From: Leifsonia sp. NPDC080035
GTDB lineage: Bacteria; Actinomycetota; Actinomycetes; Actinomycetales; Microbacteriaceae
NCBI RefSeq assembly: GCF_040050925.1
Contig: NZ_CP157390.1
Location: 3,782,001 to 3,846,000 of the forward strand
DNA length: 64,000 nucleotides
Reading direction: 5' to 3'
The notes beneath the pieces were generated by a model that was not told the DNA's origin, ran no database searches, and saw only the letters and a list, made by a program, of their open reading frames with translations. The translations under genes were made by a program, and so were the position numbers. This document shows positions 36,414 to 47,137 of this stretch, in pieces; position 1 is the first letter of the stretch; each line of letters begins with the position of its first letter.

Positions 36414-38879
36414 ATGACACCACCAGACGACCAGGCCGCCGAACGCATCGAAGACGTCGACGTCACGACCGAGATGCAGGGATCGTTCCTCGAGTACGCG
36501 TACTCCGTGATCTACTCCCGGGCCCTTCCCGACGCCCGCGACGGCCTGAAGCCCGTGCAACGGCGCATCCTCTACATGATGACCGAGATGGGCCTGCGCC
36601 CGGACCGCGGTCACGTGAAGTCCGCGCGCGTCACCGGCGAGGTGATGGGAAAGCTGCACCCGCACGGCGACAGCGCGATCTACGACGCCCTGGTGCGCAT
36701 GGCGCAGGACTTCACCCTGCGCGTCCCGCTCGTGGACGGTCACGGCAACTTCGGCTCCCTCGACGACGGCCCCGCCGCCGCCCGCTACACGGAGGCGCGC
36801 CTCGCGGCCGCCGCGCTCGCGATGACGGAGGACCTCGACGAGGACGTCGTCGACTTCGTCCCGAACTACGACAACCAGCTGCTGCAGCCGGACGTGCTGC
36901 CGGCCGCCTTCCCGAACCTGCTCGTCAACGGCGCGAGCGGCATCGCGGTCGGCATGGCCACGAACATGGCGCCGCACAACCTCATCGAGGTGGTGGGCGC
37001 CGCGCGGCACCTGCTGGAGAACCCGGACGCCACCCTCGACGACCTGATGGCCTACGTCCCCGGCCCCGACCTGCCGAGCGGCGGCACCATCGCCGGCCTC
37101 TCGGGCGTGCGGGACGCGTACGCGACCGGCCGCGGCAGCTTCCGGATGCGTGCCAAGGTCGCCGTCGAGTCGATCACCGCCCGCAAGAGCGGTCTGATCG
37201 TCACCGAGCTGCCCTACATGGTCGGCCCGGAGAAGGTGATCGAGAAGATCAAGGACGGCGTCAACGCGAAGAAGCTGAACGGCATCTCCGACGTCACCGA
37301 CCTCTCCGACCGTCAGCACGGCCTGCGCCTCGTCATCGGCATCAAGACCGGCTTCAGCCCGGACGCCGTCCTGGAGCAGCTCTACCGGCACACCCCACTG
37401 GAGGAGGGCTTCGCGATCAACAACGTCGCCCTCGTCGAGGGCGGACCGCAGACGCTGGGCCTGCGGGAGCTGCTCCGCGTCTACCTCGATCACCGGGTGC
37501 GGGTCGTCACCCGACGTTCCGAGTTCCGGCTCGCCCGGCGCAAGGAGCGCCTGCACCTCGTCGAGGGCCTGCTCGTCGCGATCCTCGACATCGACGAGGT
37601 CATCCAGGTCATCCGCACCTCCGACGACACCGACCAGGCGCGCACGCGCCTGCAGCAGGTCTTCGACCTCAGCACACTGCAGGCCGATTACATCCTCGAG
37701 CTGCGTCTGCGCCGCCTGACCAAGTTCTCGCGCATCGAGCTCGAGACCGAGCGCGACCAGCTGCGCGCCGAGATCGAGGAGCTGGAGGCGCTGCTCGCCA
37801 GCCGCAAGCGCATCGAGGAGCTGGTGTCGGACGAGCTGGAGCAGGTCGCCGCGAAGTTCGGCACCCCGCGCCGCACGCTGCTCACCGAGGCGAAGCCGTC
37901 GATCGCGGGAGCGTCGCGCGGCAAGGCGATGACCGTGCAGCTGGAGGTGGCGGACGTGCCCTGCCGCGTCTTCCTCTCCACCACCGGCCGCATCCTCCGC
38001 GTGGACGCCGGGGCCGGCGAGGACCAGGGCCTCGACCGCATCCAGGCGCCCGCGCGCCGCAGCAAGCACGACGCGATCCTCTCGCAGCTGGACACCACCA
38101 GCCGCAGCGAGATCGGCGCTGTGACGAACCGGGGCCGGCTGCTCCGCTTCTCCCCCGTCGACCTTCCCGCGGCGCCGGTGAACTCCATCCAGCTGGGCGC
38201 GGGCGTCAAGGTGGGCGACTACCTGGCACTGGCGGACAAGAAGGAGCGGATCATCGCGATCGTCTCCCTCGACGCGCCCCGCGCGATCGCGCTCGGCACA
38301 CGGCAGGGCGTCGTCAAGCGGGTCACCCCCGGCGACTGGGCGAACAAGCCGGAGTTCGAGATCATCGCGCTGAAGGCCGGCGACGAGGTCGTCGGCGCGG
38401 TGCAGGGCGAGGACACCGACGACCTGGTCTTCGTTTCGAGCGACAGCCAGCTGCTGCGCTTCCCCGCCGCCTCCGTCCGCCCGCAGGGCCGGGCGGCCGG
38501 CGGCATGGCGGGCATCAACCTGGGCGCGGACGCCCGGGTGGTCTTCTTCGGCGCCGTCTCGGCCGCGGAACGGGAGGACGCCGTCGTCGTCACCGTCGCC
38601 GTGAGCGACCAGACGCTGCCGGGTGCCGATCCCGGCAGCGGCAAGGTCAGCGACTACGCGGAGTTCCCCGCCAAGGGCCGGGCGACCGGAGGCGTCCGCT
38701 CGCAGCGCTTCCTCAAGGGCGAGACCGAGCTGGCGCTCGCGTGGGCAGGTCCCGCGCCCGCACTGGCCGTCGGCCCGGACGGCGCCGCGCGCGTGCTTCC
38801 GGAGGGCGGCGCCCGTCGCGACGGCTCCGGCACCCCACTCGACATGATCGTCGGCTCGGTCGGCCGCCGCATCGGCTGA
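36414..38879 (+). CDS. parC: DNA topoisomerase IV subunit A (ParC-type)
   Basis: An 821-aa type IIA topoisomerase A subunit for chromosome decatenation. The winged-helix quinolone region GHVKSARVTGEVMGKLHPHGDSAIYDALV is present and the catalytic Tyr is in AARYTEARLA near residue 123. The coiled-coil and six-bladed C-terminal domain follow. The GyrA box (QRRGGKG) is degenerate here (QGRAAGGMAG), supporting topo IV over gyrase. The ATG at 36414 is used. parE lies convergently downstream. Confidence 0.85.
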   Translation: MTPPDDQAAERIEDVDVTTEMQGSFLEYAYSVIYSRALPDARDGLKPVQRRILYMMTEMGLRPDRGHVKSARVTGEVMGKLHPHGDSAIYDALVRMAQDFTLRVPLVDGHGNFGSLDDGPAAARYTEARLAAAALAMTEDLDEDVVDFVPNYDNQLLQPDVLPAAFPNLLVNGASGIAVGMATNMAPHNLIEVVGAARHLLENPDATLDDLMAYVPGPDLPSGGTIAGLSGVRDAYATGRGSFRMRAKVAVESITARKSGLIVTELPYMVGPEKVIEKIKDGVNAKKLNGISDVTDLSDRQHGLRLVIGIKTGFSPDAVLEQLYRHTPLEEGFAINNVALVEGGPQTLGLRELLRVYLDHRVRVVTRRSEFRLARRKERLHLVEGLLVAILDIDEVIQVIRTSDDTDQARTRLQQVFDLSTLQADYILELRLRRLTKFSRIELETERDQLRAEIEELEALLASRKRIEELVSDELEQVAAKFGTPRRTLLTEAKPSIAGASRGKAMTVQLEVADVPCRVFLSTTGRILRVDAGAGEDQGLDRIQAPARRSKHDAILSQLDTTSRSEIGAVTNRGRLLRFSPVDLPAAPVNSIQLGAGVKVGDYLALADKKERIIAIVSLDAPRAIALGTRQGVVKRVTPGDWANKPEFEIIALKAGDEVVGAVQGEDTDDLVFVSSDSQLLRFPAASVRPQGRAAGGMAGINLGADARVVFFGAVSAAEREDAVVVTVAVSDQTLPGADPGSGKVSDYAEFPAKGRATGGVRSQRFLKGETELALAWAGPAPALAVGPDGAARVLPEGGARRDGSGTPLDMIVGSVGRRIG

Positions 38880-39152
38880 TCGTCCCGCACGAGCCGCCTC
38901 GGATTCGGCGCAGCGCTCCTCCCTTTCCGGAGGTGCTGCAAACGGAGGAGATTGCACCGCGTCCTCCCGAATCGGAGGAGAAGGGAGGAGGTTCGAGCCC
39001 ATCTGGGCCCACGACTCCTCCCTTTCCGACCACCCCGAGTCATGGGCGCAACTCCGGAATCTCCACTCGACACGCCGACGAGACGTCCGGAACTCCGGAC
39101 ATCCCGGGCGAAAGGCCCGGTTCCTCCGGATGAACGAACGGCCGTCCGTCGC
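38880..39152. other. parC-parE intergenic region with GGAGGAG repeats and a tRNA 3'-end-like fragment
   Basis: 273 bp with no gene. It has repeated GGAGGAG/CTCCTCC units and two copies of CTCCTCCCTTTCCG about 100 bp apart. Positions 38986-39014 contain GGTTCGAGCCCATC and TGGGCCCAC, resembling the T-arm plus acceptor 3' strand of a tRNA, but no D-arm, anticodon arm or matching 5' acceptor strand is present. It is therefore a fragment, not a tRNA gene. Confidence 0.5.
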
Positions 39153-41237
<2,085 letters not shown>

Positions 41238-41449
41238 GAGCGGTCCTCACCTTCCTTGCGCGACGCGCATCCGGGACACGTCGCAGACTCCAGCGTACGT
41301 GGCGGGCGCGGCAGCCTACGTCACCGACACCCAGCCCTCCGGTTCCTACGCGTTGAGCGAAATAGCAGGCAATCCGCGCCTCGCGGACGGGATTACGTGG
41401 TTCTATAGACGTACCGAAGACCTTCGGTTGCGACGGAAAGGAGCATCAC

Positions 41450-41686
41450 ATGTCGACCATCACCTCGGAGAACGGTGCTGTTGACGAGCTCGCATCGGGG
41501 CCGCAACTGACGGCTGCGGACCGTTGCGACAGCTGTGGAGCCCAGGCATACATCCGGGTCGTCGTGAACAACGGCGAGCTGCTGTTCTGCGCCCACCACG
41601 GCAAGAAGCACCAGGAGAAGCTGTCGCAGATCGCGCACAGCTGGCACGACGAGACCGCTCGTCTCTTCGAAGAGCAGCGCGCCTAG
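41450..41686 (+). CDS. Small zinc-ribbon-like protein (DUF7455 type)
   Basis: A 78-aa protein with the pair CDSC and a later CAHH (residues 25-45), probably a zinc site, and a charged helical C-terminus. I recognise this as the small DUF7455 protein often found beside sigA in actinobacteria. GAAAGGAGCATCAC upstream is a strong ribosome site. Upstream of it, TTCTATAGACG could hold a -10 element (TATAGA). Function unknown. Confidence 0.8.
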   Translation: MSTITSENGAVDELASGPQLTAADRCDSCGAQAYIRVVVNNGELLFCAHHGKKHQEKLSQIAHSWHDETARLFEEQRA

Positions 41687-41727
41687 CGGCTGACGGACGG
41701 CGAACAGACGGACCGGCTGACGACGGG

Positions 41728-42444
41728 ATGAGACCGAGCAGGGGCGTGCACAGGCGCGCCTTCGTCGACCTCGACGCGATCCGCCAGACCGCCCTCGCCT
41801 CCACCACCTCGCTCCCCGACTGCACCGCCGATCTCCGCGCGGACGCGTACGGACACGGGCTCATCCCCGTGGCACGCACGTTGACCGACGCGGGGGTCGG
41901 CGGTTTTCTCGTCTCCCGGATCGAGGACGCCGCGGCCATCGCGGACGACGGCATCCCGACCCGCGTCATCGTCGGCGACCCCGCGTCCGGTCCGCTGCTC
42001 GGCCCGGAGCTGTTCGGGCTCGACCCGACGCACCGCCACCCCGCCGCCATGCGGCTGGAGGCCGAGATCGTCGCGGTCAAGCGGATCGCCGCCGGCCGCG
42101 GCGTCTCCTACGGCTACACCTACCACACCGAGCGGCCGACCACTCTCGTGCTGGTCTCGCTCGGCTACGCCGACGGCATTCTGCGTGTCGCCTCCAACCG
42201 CGCGCCGGTGCTGGTCGGCGGCACCCGCGGCCGGATCACGGGCCGGATCGCGATGGACCAGTTCGTCGTCGACATCGGCGATGCCCAGGCGCGCCTCGGC
42301 GATCCGGTCGTCGTCTTCGGCGACGAGGGCCGCGGCGAGCCGACCGTCCTGGAGTGGGCGGACGCGATCGGCGTCGCCGCTCCCGTCATCACCAGCAGGC
42401 TCGGTCGCCGCATCGAGCGCGTGTACGAGAGGCCGGACGTATGA
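41728..42444 (+). CDS. Truncated alanine-racemase-like protein lacking PLP lysine (C-terminal domain intact)
   Basis: A 238-aa protein related to alanine racemase. Residues 8-50 match the first strands of the barrel, but the PLP-lysine position in LRADAYGHG is Arg37. Most of the barrel that should follow (about 100-130 residues, including the Arg and His PLP contacts) is missing. The C-terminal domain is complete: VSYGYTY with Tyr128 (catalytic Tyr265 of Geobacillus Alr), GYADG at 146-150, GRIAMDQ at 172-178, and RVY near the end. It cannot bind PLP alone. Stop/start overlap (ATGA) with the next gene suggests a 1:1 partner. Start ATG 41728. Confidence 0.85.
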   Translation: MRPSRGVHRRAFVDLDAIRQTALASTTSLPDCTADLRADAYGHGLIPVARTLTDAGVGGFLVSRIEDAAAIADDGIPTRVIVGDPASGPLLGPELFGLDPTHRHPAAMRLEAEIVAVKRIAAGRGVSYGYTYHTERPTTLVLVSLGYADGILRVASNRAPVLVGGTRGRITGRIAMDQFVVDIGDAQARLGDPVVVFGDEGRGEPTVLEWADAIGVAAPVITSRLGRRIERVYERPDV

Positions 42445-43517
42445 CCATCGTGGACGCCGTTGCCGAGCCGCTCCCCCGCGCCGTCATCGACCTGGCGGCG
42501 CTGCGCCGCAACGTCGCGCACCTGAGCGCCCGGTTCGCACCGGCGGAGACCATGCTGGCCGTGAAGGCGGACGCGTACGGCCACGGGCTCCTCCCCATCG
42601 CGGAGGCAGGGCTCGAGGCCGGCGCGACCTCGCTCGCCGTGCTCGAGGTGCCCGCCGGGCTCGTGCTGCGGCGCGCAGGGATCGGCGTGCCGATCCTCGC
42701 GTGGCTGCACGGGGCGGACACGGACTGGCGCGCCGCGATCGAGGCGGACATCGAGCTCGGCGTCTCCGCGGTCTGGCAGTTGGAGGCCATCGCCGCGGCC
42801 GGCGCCGACCGACCCGCCGTGGTGCACCTGAAGGTGGACACCGGTCTCAGCCGCAACGGCGCGACCCGCGCCGACTGGCCGGGACTGGTGGATGCGGCGC
42901 TCGCGCTGCAGGAACGCGGCATCGTGCGCGTGCGCGCCGCCTGGTCGCACCTCGCCGACGCCTCCATCGCCGACGACGAGGCTGCCCTCGCCGAGTTCCG
43001 CGACGCGGTCGCGGAGGCGGAGCGCCACGGCGCCCGCTTCGAGGTGCTGCACCTGGCGGCCAGCTCCGCGGGCATCCGGATGCCGGAGGCGCGGTTCGAT
43101 TTCGTGCGGCTCGGCATCGCCGCGTACGGCTTCTCCCCGTTCGACGACAGCACCGGCGCCGAGCTCGGGCTGGTCCCCGTCATGCGGCTGGAGGCTCCGG
43201 TGACGGAGGTCCACGTCGGCGGCACGACTCACGCGCGCATCGCGATCGGCTACGGCGACGGCGTCCCGACGCTCGGGATCGCCAAGACCACCGTGCTGCT
43301 GAACGGCCGCCACTGCCCGGTAATCGCCGTCGAGGTCGACCACATGCTGATCGACGCCGGAGCGGGCCGCGTGGCGGTCGGCGACACCGCCGTGCTGTTC
43401 GGCCCCGGCGACTCCGGCGAGGTCACGGCGGAGAAGTACGCCGACTGGGCCGAGACGATCGCCGACGAGATGGTCACCGGCGTGAGCGCCAGGGTCCCCC
43501 GCGTCTACGTCAGCTAG
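42441..43517 (+). CDS. Alanine-racemase-like PLP protein with intact barrel and degenerate C-terminal motifs
   Basis: A 358-aa alanine racemase fold. Barrel hallmarks are present: PLP Lys42 in VKADAYGHG, Arg138 in GLSRNG, His170 in WSHLAD, Arg223 in FVRLGIAAYG. The region that should hold the catalytic VSYGxTY loop is shortened to HVGGTTHARIAIGYGDG, so the catalytic Tyr is absent, and the RISMDQ motif reads VIAVEVDHM. It ends RVPRVYVS. It complements the preceding gene exactly in what is missing. Annotated 'alr' by simple homology, but classical alanine racemization alone is doubtful. Confidence 0.85.
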   Translation: MTIVDAVAEPLPRAVIDLAALRRNVAHLSARFAPAETMLAVKADAYGHGLLPIAEAGLEAGATSLAVLEVPAGLVLRRAGIGVPILAWLHGADTDWRAAIEADIELGVSAVWQLEAIAAAGADRPAVVHLKVDTGLSRNGATRADWPGLVDAALALQERGIVRVRAAWSHLADASIADDEAALAEFRDAVAEAERHGARFEVLHLAASSAGIRMPEARFDFVRLGIAAYGFSPFDDSTGAELGLVPVMRLEAPVTEVHVGGTTHARIAIGYGDGVPTLGIAKTTVLLNGRHCPVIAVEVDHMLIDAGAGRVAVGDTAVLFGPGDSGEVTAEKYADWAETIADEMVTGVSARVPRVYVS

Positions 43518-43534
43518 CGGCTAGCGCCTAGCGG

Positions 43535-44251
43535 CTAGAGCCCGACGCCGACCCGGTCGGCGATCGCGCGGCGCGCGTTGGTCGCGTACCGGTCCACGCG
43601 TTCCGTCTGGCTGACGGGGGGCAGCTCCGAGCGGAGCGCCTGGTTCAGGATCCGGTCGGCGAGCACCGGGTTCATCGGCAGCACCGGCCCGTGCAGGTGG
43701 GTGCCGATGGCGGAGCCGATGACGACGCCCTCGGTGCCGTCCCCGTTGCCGAAGCCGTGCTGGATGCGGCCGAGCGGCTCCGCTCCCTCCAGGGAGGTCG
43801 ACGCGGAGTGGTTCTCGAACCCCGCCAGCGCCGTCCCGTCCGGCATGCGCACGACGACCTCGTCCACGTGCCGCTTCGCTCCGAGCGTCGCGCGGGTCGG
43901 GAAGACGCGCGCACCCGCGAGCCGCTCGCCCTCCGGGGTCGTCAGCTCGGCGCCGAGCAGCTGCCAGCCGCCGGCGATCGCGAGGAGGGGCACGCCCGCC
44001 TCCGCCCACTCGTGCAGGCGCGGTGCGATCCGCAGGACGTCGTCGTGGACGGCGCGCTGACCCGACAGCGGGCCCGACCCGATGTGGACGATGTCCACGC
44101 TCGCGGGCAGGTCACCGCCCGGCGCGTGCGCGACGACCTCGGACTCGATGCCGCGCCACCGGGCACGCTCGCAGAGCGCGAGGACGTTGCCGGCGTCGCC
44201 GTTGATCCCGAGCTCGCGCGGGTACAGGTGCAGGATGCGCAGCACGCTCAT
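43535..44251 (-). CDS. gatD: GatD-family class I glutamine amidotransferase-like protein with Cys-to-Ala replacement
   Basis: A 238-aa protein aligned to GatD, the glutaminase partner of MurT. The nucleophile elbow reads LLAIAGGWQLLG; the catalytic Cys is Ala93 (codon GCC, 43973-43975). The histidine of the triad is in THLHGPVLPMNP (His187). Other GatD features (GFENHSASTSLEG, the HGFGNGDGTEG loop) are intact, so the fold and MurT contact should be preserved. It cannot hydrolyse glutamine by the known mechanism. ATG 44251 overlaps the murT stop by 4 nt. Convergent with the racemase pair. Confidence 0.88.
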   Translation of the reverse strand: MSVLRILHLYPRELGINGDAGNVLALCERARWRGIESEVVAHAPGGDLPASVDIVHIGSGPLSGQRAVHDDVLRIAPRLHEWAEAGVPLLAIAGGWQLLGAELTTPEGERLAGARVFPTRATLGAKRHVDEVVVRMPDGTALAGFENHSASTSLEGAEPLGRIQHGFGNGDGTEGVVIGSAIGTHLHGPVLPMNPVLADRILNQALRSELPPVSQTERVDRYATNARRAIADRVGVGL

Positions 44252-45522
44252 CGCTCGCCACCCTCCAGATCCAGGAAGCCGAGCTGCTTGCGGATCAGCA
44301 TCATCTGCTCGTAGTTGACGATCATGGTCTTGGTGCCGCGCGACGGCTTCGGCAGCGCGAGGAAGCCCTGCAGCGCCGGCTTCAGCTCCGGCACCACCTG
44401 GTCCACGTCGATGCCGGCGTACGCGAAGCGGGTGGCGAACTGCCACGCCTTCGTTCCGGAGACGATGTCGACGTGCTCGAGCTTGGAGAGGTCGATGTCG
44501 TAGACCCAGGACGGGTCGGGCGTCCCCTCGTCCACCGCGACGAACACCTGCTCCGGCGCCTCGCTCAGGTAGTCGAGGTTCAGCTGCAGGCTCGGCGGGT
44601 TCTTCATCATGATGATCTCGATGTCCTCGTCGCCCACCCGGAGCGTCTCGCCGCGGCCGTAGACCGTGCGCAGCGCACCCATCGCGGCGACGACGGCGTT
44701 CGGCCGGAACCGGTCGCCGAGCAGGCGACGGGCCATCGCGGTCGCACCCGCCGCGTCCACCGCGTAGTGCAGGCCGCGAGCCGGGAGGCCGATGCGCACC
44801 GGCTCGCCGCCGATGGTCAGCTCCGCGCTCTGGGTCTCCAGCTTGGAGACGAACACGGCGGGAACGGGCAGCGCGCCCGCGGCGATCCCGGAGAGGTCCT
44901 TCACGTTGGCCAGGCCGTTCGGCGACGACTCGATGATGGACGGCGCGACAGCGAACGTCGAGACATCCCTGCCCTCGCCGGCGAGGGCGGCGCCGACGCG
45001 GGCGAGGGAGTCGTCGTCCGCGTTCACGACGACGAACTCCGAGGAGCGCTCCGCGATCGTCCGCAGCATCCCGATCACCCTGGTCGGCTCGAAGAACCGG
45101 TTGAGCTGGTCGATCTGCACGTTCAGCAACAGCGACCCGCGCGGCTTCAGCACCGTGGCGAGGTCGACGCCGTACGCCTCGTCCACCTCGATCACACCGA
45201 CGTCGCCGCGCACGTAGCCGTCGAGCGGCACGTCGGCGAGCAGCGCCGAGGCGATGCCCTGCGGGAGGTTGCCCCCCGACGGGTTCGTGAAGACGTTCAG
45301 GCCGTGCTCGCGCAGGATGGCCGTGAGCATGTTCGTCGTCGTGGACTTGCCGTTGGAGCCGGAGACGAACACGACGCCGAGCGGGAGCCTCGAGACCGCG
45401 CGCTCGAGGAACTTCGGGGCGATCGCGAGCGCGACCCTCCCCGGCACCGCGGAGCCGCCTCCCCGCAGGCGCAGAAGCCAGCGGGCGAGGCGGCCGGCGA
45501 TGACCGCCAGTCGATACCGCAC
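44248..45522 (-). CDS. murT: MurT-like Mur ligase lacking the zinc ribbon
   Basis: A 424-aa Mur-ligase-fold ATPase. P-loop GSNGKST at residues 55-61, acidic GVIEVDEAYGVD near residue 110, and the MurT C-terminal domain with DPSWVYDIDLSKL. Known MurT proteins have an inserted four-cysteine zinc ribbon in the central domain; this protein contains no Cys at all, and the segment after VNADDDSLARV is a shorter unrelated stretch. MurT activates the alpha-carboxyl of lipid II D-Glu. It lies 4 nt after sigA (GTG 45522) and overlaps gatD. Function altered by inference. Confidence 0.85.
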   Translation of the reverse strand: MRYRLAVIAGRLARWLLRLRGGGSAVPGRVALAIAPKFLERAVSRLPLGVVFVSGSNGKSTTTNMLTAILREHGLNVFTNPSGGNLPQGIASALLADVPLDGYVRGDVGVIEVDEAYGVDLATVLKPRGSLLLNVQIDQLNRFFEPTRVIGMLRTIAERSSEFVVVNADDDSLARVGAALAGEGRDVSTFAVAPSIIESSPNGLANVKDLSGIAAGALPVPAVFVSKLETQSAELTIGGEPVRIGLPARGLHYAVDAAGATAMARRLLGDRFRPNAVVAAMGALRTVYGRGETLRVGDEDIEIIMMKNPPSLQLNLDYLSEAPEQVFVAVDEGTPDPSWVYDIDLSKLEHVDIVSGTKAWQFATRFAYAGIDVDQVVPELKPALQGFLALPKPSRGTKTMIVNYEQMMLIRKQLGFLDLEGGER

Positions 45523-45526
45523 AGGT

Positions 45527-46900
<1,374 letters not shown>

Positions 46901-47137
46901 GTGAACACCTTTCATACCGAGGCTTGCGGGACCGGGCTGCACCGGCCGCGGGCCTGGCTGAGGTCGCGTGCGGACATTACTAAGACCCATGTCAAGTCCT
47001 GGGTTGTCGCGCCGGGCACCATCGAGTGCTCCGACCCACAGGAAATGAACGGGTCCAGATTCCAATTATTGCACGTTCTGCGCCGCGTCCCGACCAGGAG
47101 AACCGATCGGATCGCACCGGATGCCGGGATCATCTCC

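Noticed and set aside
34947..39002. Very long minus-strand open frame opposite sepH, the phosphodiesterase and parC
   Set aside because: It is a shadow of well-supported genes in another frame; it spans intergenic hairpins and has Arg/Ala/Gly-rich low-complexity translation with no domain.
38986..39014. Complete tRNA gene in the parC-parE gap
   Set aside because: Only a T-arm/acceptor-like stretch is present; I found no matching 5' acceptor strand, D-arm or anticodon arm upstream.
41728..42444. Frameshifted or pseudogene alanine racemase
   Set aside because: The reading frame is uninterrupted, has normal codon bias, ends in an ATGA overlap with the next gene and keeps a perfectly conserved C-terminal domain, so selection seems to be acting on it.
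46901..47137. SigR/SigH-type promoter upstream of sigA
   Set aside because: A minus-strand GGAAT occurs near 47059-47063 but the -10 element at the expected distance (GTT) is not a clear match; TTGACA at 46990-46995 also has no good -10 partner.
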